Shown here: positions 46,437 through 57,673 of the stretch, one piece after another
How positions within the stretch are numbered: the stretch's first letter is position 1
Layout: every line of letters starts with the position of its first letter
Assembly (NCBI GenBank): GCA_019510305.1
Contig: JAEKKN010000038.1
Span: 51,739-115,738, forward strand
Reading direction: 5' to 3'
Origin: Microbacterium sp.
GTDB lineage: Bacteria > Actinomycetota > Actinomycetes > Actinomycetales > Microbacteriaceae
Length of the DNA: 64,000 nucleotides
Program-made: the position numbers and the translations under genes
Notes under the pieces: generated by a model
The model's input: only the letters and a program-made list of their open reading frames with translations
The model's database searches: none
What the model was told of the DNA's origin: nothing

Positions 46437-47735
46437 GTGCGCACCGAGACGATCTGGCAGGGGCTGATGCTGCCGCCCGGCCGTTTCCTGATCTCCCGAT
46501 GGCCGTGGGCCGGACTGCTGGGCGTCGTCATCACCGCCGTGCTCGGCGTGGTGCTGGTGCTCCCTGTCGTCGCGACGATCGTGATCCTTCCGCTCTGGGG
46601 GATCCTCTTCGCGATGATCGAACGAAAGAGGCTGCGCCTGATCGGTCATCCGGCGCGCGCCAGCGGTCATGTCCGCGTGCCCAGGGAGGAGAAGCACAAC
46701 TGGCTCTGGATCCGGCTCACCGAGCCCACGACCTGGCGCGAGGTCGTCGCGCTCTCGATAGGCATCATCATGGGGCTCCTGGCCTTCGCCCTCCTCCTCG
46801 CGCAGGTCATCGCAGTGGGGCTCCCCTTCGCATTGGCGGTCACAGGCCTCACACGCCCGGGCGCAGAAGTGAATCTGTTCTCCGACGTGACGTTCGCGGT
46901 CGGCGTGGACAATTGGTGGCATCCGCTGCTCTGCGTACCGCTCATCCTCGTCGTCACGGCGTACGTCAACGCGTCGTTCACGGCTCTGCACGGCGGTGTG
47001 ATCAGCCGGCTCATCGCCCCGCGCGTCGCCGAGATCGATCGCCGTGTCGCGCAGCTCACCCGCTCGCGTGCCGCGATCGTCTCCGCCCACGAGGATGAGC
47101 GTCGGCGTATCGAGAGAGACCTGCACGACGGGGTCCAGCAAGAACTGGTCGGCATCGCCGCGCGCCTCGCGATGCTCGAGCTGGAACTCCGATCGGGAGA
47201 CGCCGATGCGTCCCGGGCCGCGCTCATCGCGGCGCAGGACCAGACCGAGCGCGCACTCGTCTCGCTCCGATCCACGGTCAGAGGGATCCACCCGACCGTG
47301 CTCGCCGACCACGGGCTCACAGAAGCGCTCCGCGAGCTCGCGGGGCGCAGCACCCTCGTGCTGCGGATTCGCGACGACGGCTTTCCTCGAATGCGGCCCG
47401 ACGCAGAGGCCGCCGGCTACTTTCTCGTCGCCGAAGCACTCACGAACGCGACGAAGCACTCGGCAGCTTCGAGGTTGACCGTCGAGCTCGGCTCCCAGAA
47501 CGATCGGGCGTACATCCGGGCCACGGACGACGGGCACGGCGGCGCCGATCCCGAGCAGGGCACCGGACTGCGCGGGCTCGCAGGTCGCGCGGAGGCGCTG
47601 GGCGGTGCGCTCACCGTGTCCAGTCCCCTCGGAGGACCGACAGTCGTCCTGATGGAACTGCCGCTGATCGGGTCAGGAGAGATCACGTACGGCGGCAAGA
47701 GAGGAGGCGCCGATGAGGATTCTCCTCGCGGATGA
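46437..47735 (+). CDS. Sensor histidine kinase (NarL/DesK-type)
   Basis: Membrane kinase of 432 aa. A putative-sensor domain with four hydrophobic segments (residues ~25-60 and ~100-185) is followed by HisKA_3 with the phosphoacceptor His in RRRIERDLHDGVQQEL. The HATPase has EALTNATKHSAA and GTGLRGLAGRAEALGG. The neighbouring ABC exporter suggests it senses an envelope-active compound, as for LiaS/VraS-like or DesK-like kinases. The 3' end overlaps the response regulator gene by 23 bp. Confidence 0.9.
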   Translation: MRTETIWQGLMLPPGRFLISRWPWAGLLGVVITAVLGVVLVLPVVATIVILPLWGILFAMIERKRLRLIGHPARASGHVRVPREEKHNWLWIRLTEPTTWREVVALSIGIIMGLLAFALLLAQVIAVGLPFALAVTGLTRPGAEVNLFSDVTFAVGVDNWWHPLLCVPLILVVTAYVNASFTALHGGVISRLIAPRVAEIDRRVAQLTRSRAAIVSAHEDERRRIERDLHDGVQQELVGIAARLAMLELELRSGDADASRAALIAAQDQTERALVSLRSTVRGIHPTVLADHGLTEALRELAGRSTLVLRIRDDGFPRMRPDAEAAGYFLVAEALTNATKHSAASRLTVELGSQNDRAYIRATDDGHGGADPEQGTGLRGLAGRAEALGGALTVSSPLGGPTVVLMELPLIGSGEITYGGKRGGADEDSPRG

Positions 47736-48369
47736 CGCGACTCTGCTGCGCGAAGCACTGTCCGCGCTCCTGGAGAGACTCGGGCACGTGATCGTCGCCA
47801 CGGCGTCCGACGCTCCGGAGCTGGAGCGCAGCTACTTCGCACTCGCCGAGCGGCCGGATCTCGTCATCACCGATGTGCGGATGCCGCCGGGAGGCGCCGA
47901 CGACGGTCTTGCAGCGGCGCTGCGGATCCGTGAGCACGCGCCGACTCAGCCGGTGCTCGTCTTGTCGCAGTATGTCGCCGAGCGCTATGCGCGCGAACTG
48001 CTCCTCCTGCCGGAGGCGGCCGTCGGATATCTGCTGAAGGAGAGAGTCAACCGGATCAGCGACTTCGATCGGGCGCTCGCCGTGGTGCGCGACGGCGGAA
48101 CGGTCATCGACCCGGAGGTGACCAGGCAGCTGTTGAGGGCAGAGGTCGCCGGCCCACTGGACGCGCTCACCGCGCGCGAACGGGAGGTCCTCGCGCTGAT
48201 GGCCGACGGCGCTTCGAACGGCGACATCGCCTCCACGCTCTTCCTCAGCGACGCCGCCGTGCGCAAGCACGTGGGCAACATCTTCAGCGGGCTCGGACTC
48301 AGCCCCGCAGCTGAGAACCGCAGGGTGCGCGCGATCCTCGTGTTCCTGGAGGCTCGCCGGGTGGGTTGA
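47713..48369 (+). CDS. Response regulator, NarL/LuxR family
   Basis: The receiver domain has D7/D8 and phosphoacceptor D54 (VITDVRMPPGG). The C-terminal LuxR-type helix-turn-helix includes LTAREREVLALMADGASNGDIASTLFLSDAAVRKHVGNIFSGLGL. The length is 218 aa. It probably controls the divergent ABC transporter. ATG 47713 lies within the end of the kinase gene, a common overlap for these pairs. Confidence 0.92.
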   Translation: MRILLADDATLLREALSALLERLGHVIVATASDAPELERSYFALAERPDLVITDVRMPPGGADDGLAAALRIREHAPTQPVLVLSQYVAERYARELLLLPEAAVGYLLKERVNRISDFDRALAVVRDGGTVIDPEVTRQLLRAEVAGPLDALTAREREVLALMADGASNGDIASTLFLSDAAVRKHVGNIFSGLGLSPAAENRRVRAILVFLEARRVG

Positions 48370-48388
48370 CGTACGTTACGCGTCTGAT

Positions 48389-48418
48389 TTGCGGATGCCG
48401 CGCCGCCCGCGCTATGGT
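48389..48418 (+). promoter_or_regulatory. Promoter of the arginine operon leader
   Basis: TTGCGG (48389-48394) and TATGGT (48413-48418) are separated by 18 bp. ATG 48425 of the leader ORF follows after only six nucleotides, so the leader peptide is predicted to be translated from a leaderless transcript. Confidence 0.5.
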
Positions 48419-48424
48419 CGCGAC

Positions 48425-48508
48425 ATGCCTTCGGCCGCCCACGCTTCTTCGACGCTCGCTCCGAGCGTCGTCGTCGTGCGCCGACGCCGCGGCGGCCGCC
48501 GACTCTAG
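48425..48508 (+). CDS. Arginine-rich leader peptide of the arg operon (27 aa)
   Basis: A short ORF with ATG 48425 and TAG 48506. It ends VVVVRRRRGGRRL, with six arginine codons among the last nine. It starts six nucleotides after a TATGGT -10 box and stops 91 bp before argC. Position, size and codon content are those of a ribosome-mediated attenuator sensing charged tRNA-Arg. GC-rich complementary segments (for example GGCGAC at 48508-48513 and GTCGCC downstream) allow alternative RNA folds, but I see no U-run terminator, so control could be translational or Rho-dependent. No homologue can be checked here; chance occurrence in GC-rich DNA is the alternative. Confidence 0.5.
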   Translation: MPSAAHASSTLAPSVVVVRRRRGGRRL

Positions 48509-48599
48509 GCGACCCCGCGCTCCTGCCTGCGTACGCACGGCGGTCGAGTGCCGGTGTCGCCGCTCCGGCCCCAGACCCTCCCAGCGTTAAGGTAGAAGC

Positions 48600-49673
48600 A
48601 TGACGTACACGGTCGCCGTTTCCGGCGCATCCGGCTATGCGGGTGGCGAGATCCTCCGTCTCCTGGCCGCACATCCCGACATCGAGATCCGCACCGTCAC
48701 GGCGCACTCGAACGCCGGCCAGCCGCTGATCCAGCACCAGCCGCACCTGCGCTCTCTCGCGCACCTCACCCTGCAGGACACGACGCCAGAGGTCCTCGCC
48801 GGGCATGACATCGTGTTCCTCGCGCTGCCGCACGGGCAATCCGGCCAGTACACCGATGCCCTCGGCGCGGTCCCGCTGGTGATCGACGCGGGCGCCGACC
48901 ACCGGCTCACCTCGAAGGACTCCTGGGACTCCTTCTACGGCGGGGAATTCCACGAGCCGTGGGCGTACGGAGTTCCGGAACTTCCCGTGAACGGGACGAA
49001 GCAGCGCGAGAACCTCGTGGGAGCGACGCGCATCGCGGCTCCCGGGTGCAACGCCTCGACGGTGAGCCTCAGTCTCGCCCCCGGCGTCGCCTCCGGCGTG
49101 ATCGATCCTGGTGACATCGTCTCGGTTCTCGCGGTGGGGCCCTCCGGCGCGGGCAAGAGCCTGAAGACGAACCTCCTCGGCAGTGAGATCCTCGGCACGG
49201 CGAATCCGTACGCGGTGGGCGGCACGCACCGCCACATCCCCGAGATCCGGCAGGCGCTCGCCGCGGCGTCAGGCCCTTCGACAGGCTCAGGGACCCGGAT
49301 CGAGCGGAGCATCCGCATCTCCTTCACCCCGGTACTCGTGCCGATGTCGCGGGGCATCCTCGCCACCTCGACGGCGCCGATCGTCGAGGGCGTCACCGAT
49401 GCGCAGATCCGCGAGGCGTGGGAGAGCGCGTACGCCGGAGAGACCTTCGTGCAGTTGCTCCCCGAGGGCCAGTTCCCGCGCACCGCCGACGTACTCGGCG
49501 CGAACACGGCGCTCATCGGTCTTGCGATCGACCGTGCCGCGAACCGTGTCACGGTCGTCACCGCGGTCGACAACCTCGTCAAGGGCACCGCCGGTGCCGC
49601 CATCCAATCCATGAACATCGCGCTCGGCCTACCCGAAGACCGCGCGCTCTCCGTGAACGGAGTCGCACCGTGA
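48600..49673 (+). CDS. argC: N-acetyl-gamma-glutamyl-phosphate reductase
   Basis: NADPH-dependent reduction of N-acetylglutamyl phosphate. It has the nucleotide-binding [20 protein letters not shown], the catalytic Cys in [19 protein letters not shown], and the end [20 protein letters not shown]. An unusual insert [11 protein letters not shown] at about residues 225-235 is encoded by a dispersed DNA repeat. It falls in a loop before [14 protein letters not shown], where other ArgC proteins have a short turn. AAGGTAGAAG precedes the ATG. First enzyme gene of the argCJBDFH operon. Confidence 0.96.
   Translation: MTYTVAVSGASGYAGGEILRLLAAHPDIEIRTVTAHSNAGQPLIQHQPHLRSLAHLTLQDTTPEVLAGHDIVFLALPHGQSGQYTDALGAVPLVIDAGADHRLTSKDSWDSFYGGEFHEPWAYGVPELPVNGTKQRENLVGATRIAAPGCNASTVSLSLAPGVASGVIDPGDIVSVLAVGPSGAGKSLKTNLLGSEILGTANPYAVGGTHRHIPEIRQALAAASGPSTGSGTRIERSIRISFTPVLVPMSRGILATSTAPIVEGVTDAQIREAWESAYAGETFVQLLPEGQFPRTADVLGANTALIGLAIDRAANRVTVVTAVDNLVKGTAGAAIQSMNIALGLPEDRALSVNGVAP
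49274..49295. repeat. Dispersed repeat inserted in frame within argC
   Basis: The 22-bp element starts CCCTTCGACAGGCTCAGG and ends GGGACC. It encodes PSTGSGT in the argC frame. Near-identical sequence (20 of 21 shared bases) is at 14590-14610, and a diverged copy at 21403-21424. Confidence 0.65.
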
Positions 49674-50827
49674 GTGTCACCGCCCCTGCAGGATTCGAGG
49701 CGGCCGGTGTCGCCGCCGGTCTCAAAACCACAGGCAAACCCGATGTCGCGGTCGTGGTGAACCGGGGCCCGCGCAAGGTCGGTGCCGCCGTCTTCACGAG
49801 CAACCGTGCCAAGGCCAACCCGATCATCTGGTCGCAGCAGGCCGTCGCCGACCGTGTGGTCGAGGCCGTCGTGCTGAACTCCGGGGGAGCGAACTGCTTC
49901 ACCGGCGCCTTCGGGTTCCAGACCACGCACCAGACCGCCGAAAAGGCCGCTGAACTGCTCGGCATCAGCGCCGGCGACGTGCTCGTCTGCTCGACGGGGC
50001 TCATCGGCGTCGGCGATGAGATCTTCCGCGCCAAGGTCCTCACCGGCACGGAGCAGGCGATCGCCGAGCTCTCGTCCGACGGAGGCGAGAGCGCAGCACA
50101 GGCGATCATGACCACCGACACCGTCGCGAAGACCGCGGTGGTCAGCCGCGACGGCTGGACGATCGGCGGCATGGCGAAGGGAGCAGGCATGCTCGCCCCC
50201 GGGCTCGCGACCATGCTCGTCGTCATCACGACGGATGCCGTGCTCGAGCCGCTCGAGGCCGACTCCGCCCTCCGCACGGCCACTGGGCAGACATTCGACC
50301 GCCTCGACTCGGACGGCTGCATGTCGACGAACGATCAGGTCACCCTGCTCGCCAACGGGGCGTCCGGGGTCGTTCCCGACCTCGACGACTTCGCCGCCGC
50401 GCTCTCTCAGCTGTGTCAGGAGCTCGCCGTCAAACTGCAGGGCGACGCCGAAGGGGCGAGCCACGACATCACGATCGAGGTGCAGCACGCCGCCTCCGAG
50501 CAGGAGGCCGTCGAGGTCGGCCGCTCGGTCGCCCGCAACAACCTCTTCAAAGCAGCGATCTTCGGCAACGACCCGAACTGGGGTCGTGTCCTCGCGGCGA
50601 TCGGCACGACCGCCGCGCAGTTCGATCCCTACGACGTGGACGTGTGGATGAACGGCGTCCGCGTCTGCAGCGAAGGCGGCCCCGACCGTCCGCGCGAAGA
50701 GGTCGATCTGACGCCGCGGGCGACTCACCTGGTCATCGATCTCAAGGTCGGCGAGGCCACGGCATCCATCCTCACCAACGACCTCACCCACGACTACGTG
50801 CACGAGAACAGCGCGTACGCATCATGA
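49670..50827 (+). CDS. argJ: Ornithine acetyltransferase / N-acetylglutamate synthase
   Basis: Recycles the acetyl group from N-acetylornithine to glutamate, giving the cyclic arginine pathway. The protein of 385 aa self-cleaves before the nucleophile Thr in [46 protein letters not shown] and [14 protein letters not shown] are all conserved. GTG 49670 overlaps the argC stop and was chosen over an ATG deep in argC. Confidence 0.96.
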   Translation: MSVTAPAGFEAAGVAAGLKTTGKPDVAVVVNRGPRKVGAAVFTSNRAKANPIIWSQQAVADRVVEAVVLNSGGANCFTGAFGFQTTHQTAEKAAELLGISAGDVLVCSTGLIGVGDEIFRAKVLTGTEQAIAELSSDGGESAAQAIMTTDTVAKTAVVSRDGWTIGGMAKGAGMLAPGLATMLVVITTDAVLEPLEADSALRTATGQTFDRLDSDGCMSTNDQVTLLANGASGVVPDLDDFAAALSQLCQELAVKLQGDAEGASHDITIEVQHAASEQEAVEVGRSVARNNLFKAAIFGNDPNWGRVLAAIGTTAAQFDPYDVDVWMNGVRVCSEGGPDRPREEVDLTPRATHLVIDLKVGEATASILTNDLTHDYVHENSAYAS

Positions 50828-51741
50828 CCGACATCCAGGACACACCGGCCGAGATCGCCGCAGTCAAGGCCGAGACGCTCATCGAGTCGCTGCCGTGGCT
50901 CAAGAAGTTCCGTGATCAGATCGTCGTCGTCAAGTACGGCGGCAACGCGATGGTCTCGGACGAGCTGCAGGAGGCGTTCGCCCAGGACATCGCCTACCTG
51001 CGGTACGTGGGAGTGCAGCCCGTCGTCGTGCACGGCGGAGGCCCGCAGATCTCCGACATGCTGGGACGCCTCGACATCCCCAGCGAGTTCAAGGGCGGCT
51101 ACCGCGTCACCACGACCGAGGCGATCAGCGTCGTCCGCATGGTGCTCACGGGGCAGGTCAATCCGCAGCTCGTGTCGAAGATCAACTCGCACGGCCCGAT
51201 CGCGACCGGTCTGAGCGGAGAGGACGCCGGTCTGTTCGGTGGCCGCCGTCGTGGCGTCGTCATCGAAGGGGAAGAGGTCGATCTCGGGCGCGTCGGCGAT
51301 GTGGTCGAGGTCGACCCCACCGCCGTGTTCGATCATCTGGCCGCAGGGAGGGTTCCGGTGATCTCCTCGATCGCGCCGGATCTCGACCACCCCGGCCAGT
51401 CGCTCAACGTGAACGCGGATGCCGCGGCTGCGGCCCTCGCGGTGGCACTCGGCGCCCGCAAGCTGGTCATCCTGACGGACGTACCCGGGCTCTACGCGGA
51501 CTGGCCGAATCGCGACTCGCTCGTCTCGCACCTCACGGCGGAGGCCCTCATCGAGATGCTCCCGAGCCTGGAGTCCGGCATGATCCCGAAGATGCGAGCC
51601 TGCCTCGACGCTGTCGAGGGCGGCGTCGACGCCGCGGCGATCATCGACGGACGCGTGCCGCACTCGGTGCTCGTCGAGCTCTTCACCAGCAAGGGAATCG
51701 GAACAGAAGTGGTCTTGGAAAGCGCAGGGACGAAAGCATGA
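50824..51741 (+). CDS. argB: Acetylglutamate kinase
   Basis: Phosphorylates N-acetylglutamate and is usually the arginine-inhibited step. It is an amino acid kinase fold of 305 aa with [25 protein letters not shown]-like [17 protein letters not shown] and ILTDVPGLY. The N-terminal helix (about 20 residues before VVVKYGG) is the feature that forms hexamers in arginine-sensitive enzymes, so feedback inhibition is likely. It overlaps argJ and argD by 4 bp each. Confidence 0.96.
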   Translation: MTDIQDTPAEIAAVKAETLIESLPWLKKFRDQIVVVKYGGNAMVSDELQEAFAQDIAYLRYVGVQPVVVHGGGPQISDMLGRLDIPSEFKGGYRVTTTEAISVVRMVLTGQVNPQLVSKINSHGPIATGLSGEDAGLFGGRRRGVVIEGEEVDLGRVGDVVEVDPTAVFDHLAAGRVPVISSIAPDLDHPGQSLNVNADAAAAALAVALGARKLVILTDVPGLYADWPNRDSLVSHLTAEALIEMLPSLESGMIPKMRACLDAVEGGVDAAAIIDGRVPHSVLVELFTSKGIGTEVVLESAGTKA

Positions 51742-52945
51742 GCAATTGGCAGGATGACGCAGCGAGCCATCTGGTCCTCAACGCAGGGCCCCGCCTGGCG
51801 ATGCTCACACGAGGCGAGGGTTCGTACGTGTGGGATGCAGACGGCAACCGCCTTCTCGACTTCCTCGCCGGCATCGCCGTGACCTCGCTCGGCCACGCGC
51901 ACCCGGTGTTCGTCGAGGCCGTCTCGCGGCAGGCCGCGACGCTCGCGCACGTGTCGAACTACTTCGCCACGCCGCCGCAGCTCGCGCTCGCCGCTCGTCT
52001 CAAGCGTCTCGCCGGCGCCGGCATCGACGGGCGGGTGTTCTTCTCGAACTCGGGCGCTGAGGCCAACGAGGCCGCGTTCAAGCTCGCCCGTCTGCACGGC
52101 GGCGCCGAGAAGCCGCGCATCATCGCACTCGAGAACGGCTTCCACGGCCGCACCATGGGCTCCCTCGCCATGACCGCGAAGGCGTCGATGCGAGCGCCGT
52201 TCGAGCCGATGCCCGGAGGAGTCGAGCACATCCCGGCGACCATCGAGGCGCTCGAGGCCGCGATCGACGATCGCGTCGCCGCCGTCATCGTCGAGCCGAT
52301 CCAGGGCGAAGCCGGAGTGGTCGAGCTTCCAGAGGGCTACCTCGCCGCGGCGCGGTCGCTCACCCTGAAGCACGGCGCGCTCCTCATCGTCGACGAGATC
52401 CAGACGGGCGCCGGTCGCACCGGGGCGTGGTTCGGCTTCTCCCACGAGGGCATCACACCCGACGCGATCACCCTCGCCAAGGGCATCGGCGGAGGCTTCC
52501 CGATCGGCGCCCTCGTCACCTACGGCGCGGCGAGCGACCTGTTCACACCGGGCTCGCACGGCTCGACGTTCGGCGGCAACCCGCTGGCGACGGCCGTGGC
52601 GGACGCCGTGCTCGCCGAGATCGAGAACGCAGGACTCGTCGAGAACGCCGCGCGCCGCGGCGAAGAACTGCGCGGGATCATCGAAGGCATCGACTCGCCG
52701 CTGATCGACGGCGTCCGAGGCCGCGGACTTCTCATCGGCGTCGGTCTCGCAGCTCCGGTCGCGGGGGCTGTCGTGGCCGCCGCCCAGGAGCGGGGTCTCA
52801 TCGTCAACGCCGCCAACCCCGAGACCGTGCGCATCGCGCCGGCCCTCACGATCGGCGACGCCGAGCTCGCCGAGTTCCGCGAGCTGTTCGCCGCCGCGCT
52901 CGCCGACGTGTCGGCATCTCTCACCACTTCCGGAAAGGCCCCCGC

Positions 52946-52949
<4 letters not shown>
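51738..52949 (+). CDS. argD: Acetylornithine aminotransferase
   Basis: PLP class III aminotransferase (403 aa). It has [18 protein letters not shown], the [16 protein letters not shown] segment, the [13 protein letters not shown] Asp region and the PLP lysine in [15 protein letters not shown]. It converts N-acetylglutamate semialdehyde to N-acetylornithine. It is coupled to argB and argF by 4-bp overlaps. Confidence 0.96.
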
Positions 52950-55311
<2,362 letters not shown>

Positions 55312-55318
55312 CAGCCGC

Positions 55319-55382
55319 TGACGATTCACGGAGGTCGTGACGATTCACGGAGGGTTCGACGGAATCCCTCCGTGAATCGTCA
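55319..55382. repeat. Inverted-repeat element after argH (copy 1)
   Basis: TGACGATTCACGGAGG occurs directly twice (55319-55334 and 55338 onward). The second forms a perfect 17-bp inverted repeat (55338-55354 with 55366-55382) around an 11-nt loop. It could terminate the arg operon. A related element lies at 56278-56341. Confidence 0.8.
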
Positions 55383-55398
55383 TCTCATCCGTCATCCG

Positions 55399-56178
55399 TC
55401 ATCCGATCCTGCGCATCCGGCGGCGCGCCCCGAGGATCGCGGCCTGCACGACGGGCCAGTCGTGGACGATCTGGGCGTAGTCGAATCGGAGGGTCTCGTA
55501 ACCGAGGGCGGATGCCTGGGCATCCCGCTTTCGGTCTCGATGCCGATGCTCGGGCGAATCGTGGTTCTCGGTCCCGTCGGCTTCGACGATCAGGCGCGCG
55601 GCGATGACGAAGTCGACTCTGCCGACCCCGTCGATCGTGACCTGCCGCTCGAGGGTCAGCCCGAGAAGATGCAATCGGAGCCGGAGCAGCGACTCCAATC
55701 CGCTGTCGGCATCCGCCCGAGCGAGGTCGACCAGCCATCGCGCGCTGGCCGGGAGCGCTGCTCGGATGCGTGACCGTGCCTCACGTGAGAGTTTTCGCAG
55801 CCGCCAGGCGGATTCGAATGCCGCGAAGAACGCTTCTTCGCCAGCGCAGCGACGCAAGTGGAGCAGGGCGGTCTCGACGTCGGTCGCGACGAGCGGCGGA
55901 TGTCCGCTGTAGTGATGCGCGACGCAGACGCAGTGCGGATGCTGGAGGGGATGCTGTTTCGCGCCAAGCCACACGTGCGGTCAGTCGGCGACGGGGAGCA
56001 CCCAGATGCCCGTATCCGCATCGAGAGGCGCGGTGGCGAAGACGCCGTGCCGCACGCGTTCGATTTCTCCTCGCCGCACGTGAGCGGCGAGGGACTGCCG
56101 GGTGAATCCGAGTTTCTGCAACGTGCGCCCGCGGGCTATTCCGCCGAGCCGGGTGATGGTGTCCTTCGCTGAGAGCAT
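55399..56178 (-). pseudogene. Broken AbiEi-like/DUF559 protein gene
   Basis: Two pieces of one gene are visible. The N-terminal part from ATG 56178 (LSAKDTITRLGGIARGRTL to GEIERVRHGVFATAPLDAD) looks like the winged-helix start of type IV antitoxin AbiEi-like/DUF559 proteins. The C-terminal part, in the same frame after TGA at ~55978-55980, has the DUF559 Vsr/PD-(D/E)XK-like core (VDFVIAARLIVEADG, then LGYETLRFDYAQIVHDWP). The TGA sits where an Arg codon (CGA) would be expected, and about 20 residues of the linker between DAD and WVLP seem lost. It is probably inactive. It is flanked by related inverted repeats. Confidence 0.7.
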
Positions 56179-56277
56179 GGCTCGACGATGCCGTGGACGG
56201 GCTCCGCATGGACGGGGAGAAGACGGATTGTGGACAGATCGGCGTCTTGCGCGAGTCGTGCAGTGAGAGTGATGAGG

Positions 56278-56341
56278 TGACGATTCACGGAGCGGATGAC
56301 GATTCACGGAGGACTCGCCAGGATTCATCCGTGAACCGTCA
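56278..56341. repeat. Inverted-repeat element (copy 2, degenerate)
   Basis: TGACGATTCACGGAG appears at 56278-56292 and 56297-56311, followed by an imperfect inverted arm (TCCGTGAACCGTCA, 56328-56341). It has the same arrangement as the element at 55319-55382, on the other side of the DUF559 pseudogene. Confidence 0.75.
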
Positions 56342-56380
56342 CCTCATCCGCGAACCGTCGGTTCGGGACGGCAGCCGGAA

Positions 56381-56968
56381 TCAGTGCAGTGCGGAGTCTG
56401 CGCTCGAGCGTTCCCAGCGGGTGAACTGCACGGTGAGGCCGGAGCGGGTCGGAGCAGCGAGGAAGGGGCCCGCGGATGCCGTGGCCTCTCCATCGAACGG
56501 GGCGACGCGCACCAGGCGCCACTCTCCGTGATCGGCACGGGCGCGAACGATCACGGCATCCGGCCATCGGCTCACCCGCACAGTGATCTCGCCGCCGTGC
56601 CAGTCGTCGACGTGGCCGACCGACCAGTCCGATCGGATGTCCGTGACGACGGCGCCGAGGCCGAGGTGTCCGTCGGCGTACTCGAGCCCCGCTTTGATCC
56701 AGTGCTCGTCATCGATCCGCACGAAGACGCCGGCCTGGTCGAACTGGCCGTCCCAGGGCGCCCTGAACGAGACCTCCATGGCCTCTCCCACGGCGAGGGG
56801 AGCGAGCAGTGCGTGCTCGGTGTCGTGTACGAACCCGTACGCCGTGCGCCGCCAGGCATCGCTGCCCTCGACGGCGACGACTTCGAGGTGCGAGTCGATC
56901 GTGCGGGAGGACTGGGGCTCGTTGGTCCAGGACGCGTCGTCCCAGGGAATGATGTGTGTTTCAGGCAT
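56381..56968 (-). CDS. DUF1349 domain protein
   Basis: A soluble protein of 195 residues with a concanavalin-like beta-sandwich of the DUF1349 family. Visible features are AYGFVHDTEHALLAPLAVGEAMEVSFRAPWDGQFDQAGVFVRIDDEHWIKAGLEYADG and a C-terminal WRLVRVAPF strand. Related proteins include yeast 'regulation of enolase 1', but the function is unknown. ATG 56968 is preceded on the minus strand by TATACT eight nucleotides upstream. It is divergent from satD. Confidence 0.82.
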   Translation of the reverse strand: MPETHIIPWDDASWTNEPQSSRTIDSHLEVVAVEGSDAWRRTAYGFVHDTEHALLAPLAVGEAMEVSFRAPWDGQFDQAGVFVRIDDEHWIKAGLEYADGHLGLGAVVTDIRSDWSVGHVDDWHGGEITVRVSRWPDAVIVRARADHGEWRLVRVAPFDGEATASAGPFLAAPTRSGLTVQFTRWERSSADSALH

Positions 56969-57012
56969 GATCCCAGAGTATAGCCAAAACAGGCATAAAT
57001 CTAGGATTATTC

Positions 57013-57028
57013 GTGATATGGTTATCAC
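57013..57028. promoter_or_regulatory. Palindrome covering the satD promoter
   Basis: GTGATATGGTTATCAC has perfect 6-bp arms and a 4-bp centre. It contains the -10 box TATGGT (57017-57022) and abuts ATG 57029. It lies in an AT-rich 60-bp region unlike its surroundings, so it is a likely operator, possibly for SatD itself, which has a helix-turn-helix-like C-terminus. Confidence 0.6.
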
Positions 57029-57673
57029 ATGGTCATCGCTGTTCTCGCCGACATCGTCGGGTCGCGCAAACTTCGCGACCGGGAGTCCGCGCAGCGGGTC
57101 CTGGACGAGACGATCGTGCAGGTCGAGCGGGATCTTCCGCTCGCGGCGCAGCCGCTCACGCCAACCGTAGGAGACGAGCAGCAGGGCGTCTACCGCGAAC
57201 TCGAAGATGCGCTGGTCTCGCTCCTGATGATCCAGCTGCGACTGCCCGAGGGCATCGCGTTCCGCTTCGGCATCGGCATCGGAGAAGTGCGACCGGTCGA
57301 GTCCGTGCACCGCGAGCTCGCCGACGGACCCGGCTGGTACGCGGCCCGCGAGGCGATCGACATCGTGCACGCGCGCGAGAGCCGCGCCGTGCCGCGCACG
57401 CGCACCTGGATTGTCGGAGCCCCGGGGCAGGATGAGGTCATGCAGAGCACGATCACGGCATCCAACGCCTACCTTCTCGTCAGAGACGAGCTGGTCGGGG
57501 CCATGAGCGAGCGCGAGCGTCGACTGGCCTACGGTCGCCTCGTCGGGCACTCTCAGCAGGAGCTTGCGACCCAAGAGGGAATCTCACAGCCGAGCGTCTC
57601 GAAGGCCCTGCGCAATGCCGGCGCTGCGGCTCTGCTCGAAGGAGTGGCAGCGCTCAGAGGAGGCGGGGAATGA
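57029..57673 (+). CDS. SatD family protein
   Basis: The protein of 214 residues starts with a SatD-type segment (VIAVLADIVGSRKLRDRESAQRVLDETI). A mid-domain follows (GIAFRFGIGIGEV, GPGWYAAREAIDIVHARES) resembling a degenerate nucleotidyl-cyclase-like fold. The C-terminal helix-turn-helix is SQQELATQEGISQPSVSKALRNAGAAALLEG. SatD was named from an acid-tolerance locus of Streptococcus; its biochemistry is unknown. It overlaps the membrane protein gene by 4 bp. The promoter is leaderless with a palindrome. Confidence 0.82.
   Translation: MVIAVLADIVGSRKLRDRESAQRVLDETIVQVERDLPLAAQPLTPTVGDEQQGVYRELEDALVSLLMIQLRLPEGIAFRFGIGIGEVRPVESVHRELADGPGWYAAREAIDIVHARESRAVPRTRTWIVGAPGQDEVMQSTITASNAYLLVRDELVGAMSERERRLAYGRLVGHSQQELATQEGISQPSVSKALRNAGAAALLEGVAALRGGGE

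Noticed and set aside
55380-55410. Short CRISPR-like repeats (GTCATCC units)
   Set aside because: Three 7-bp tandem units without spacers; part of the flanking inverted-repeat element.
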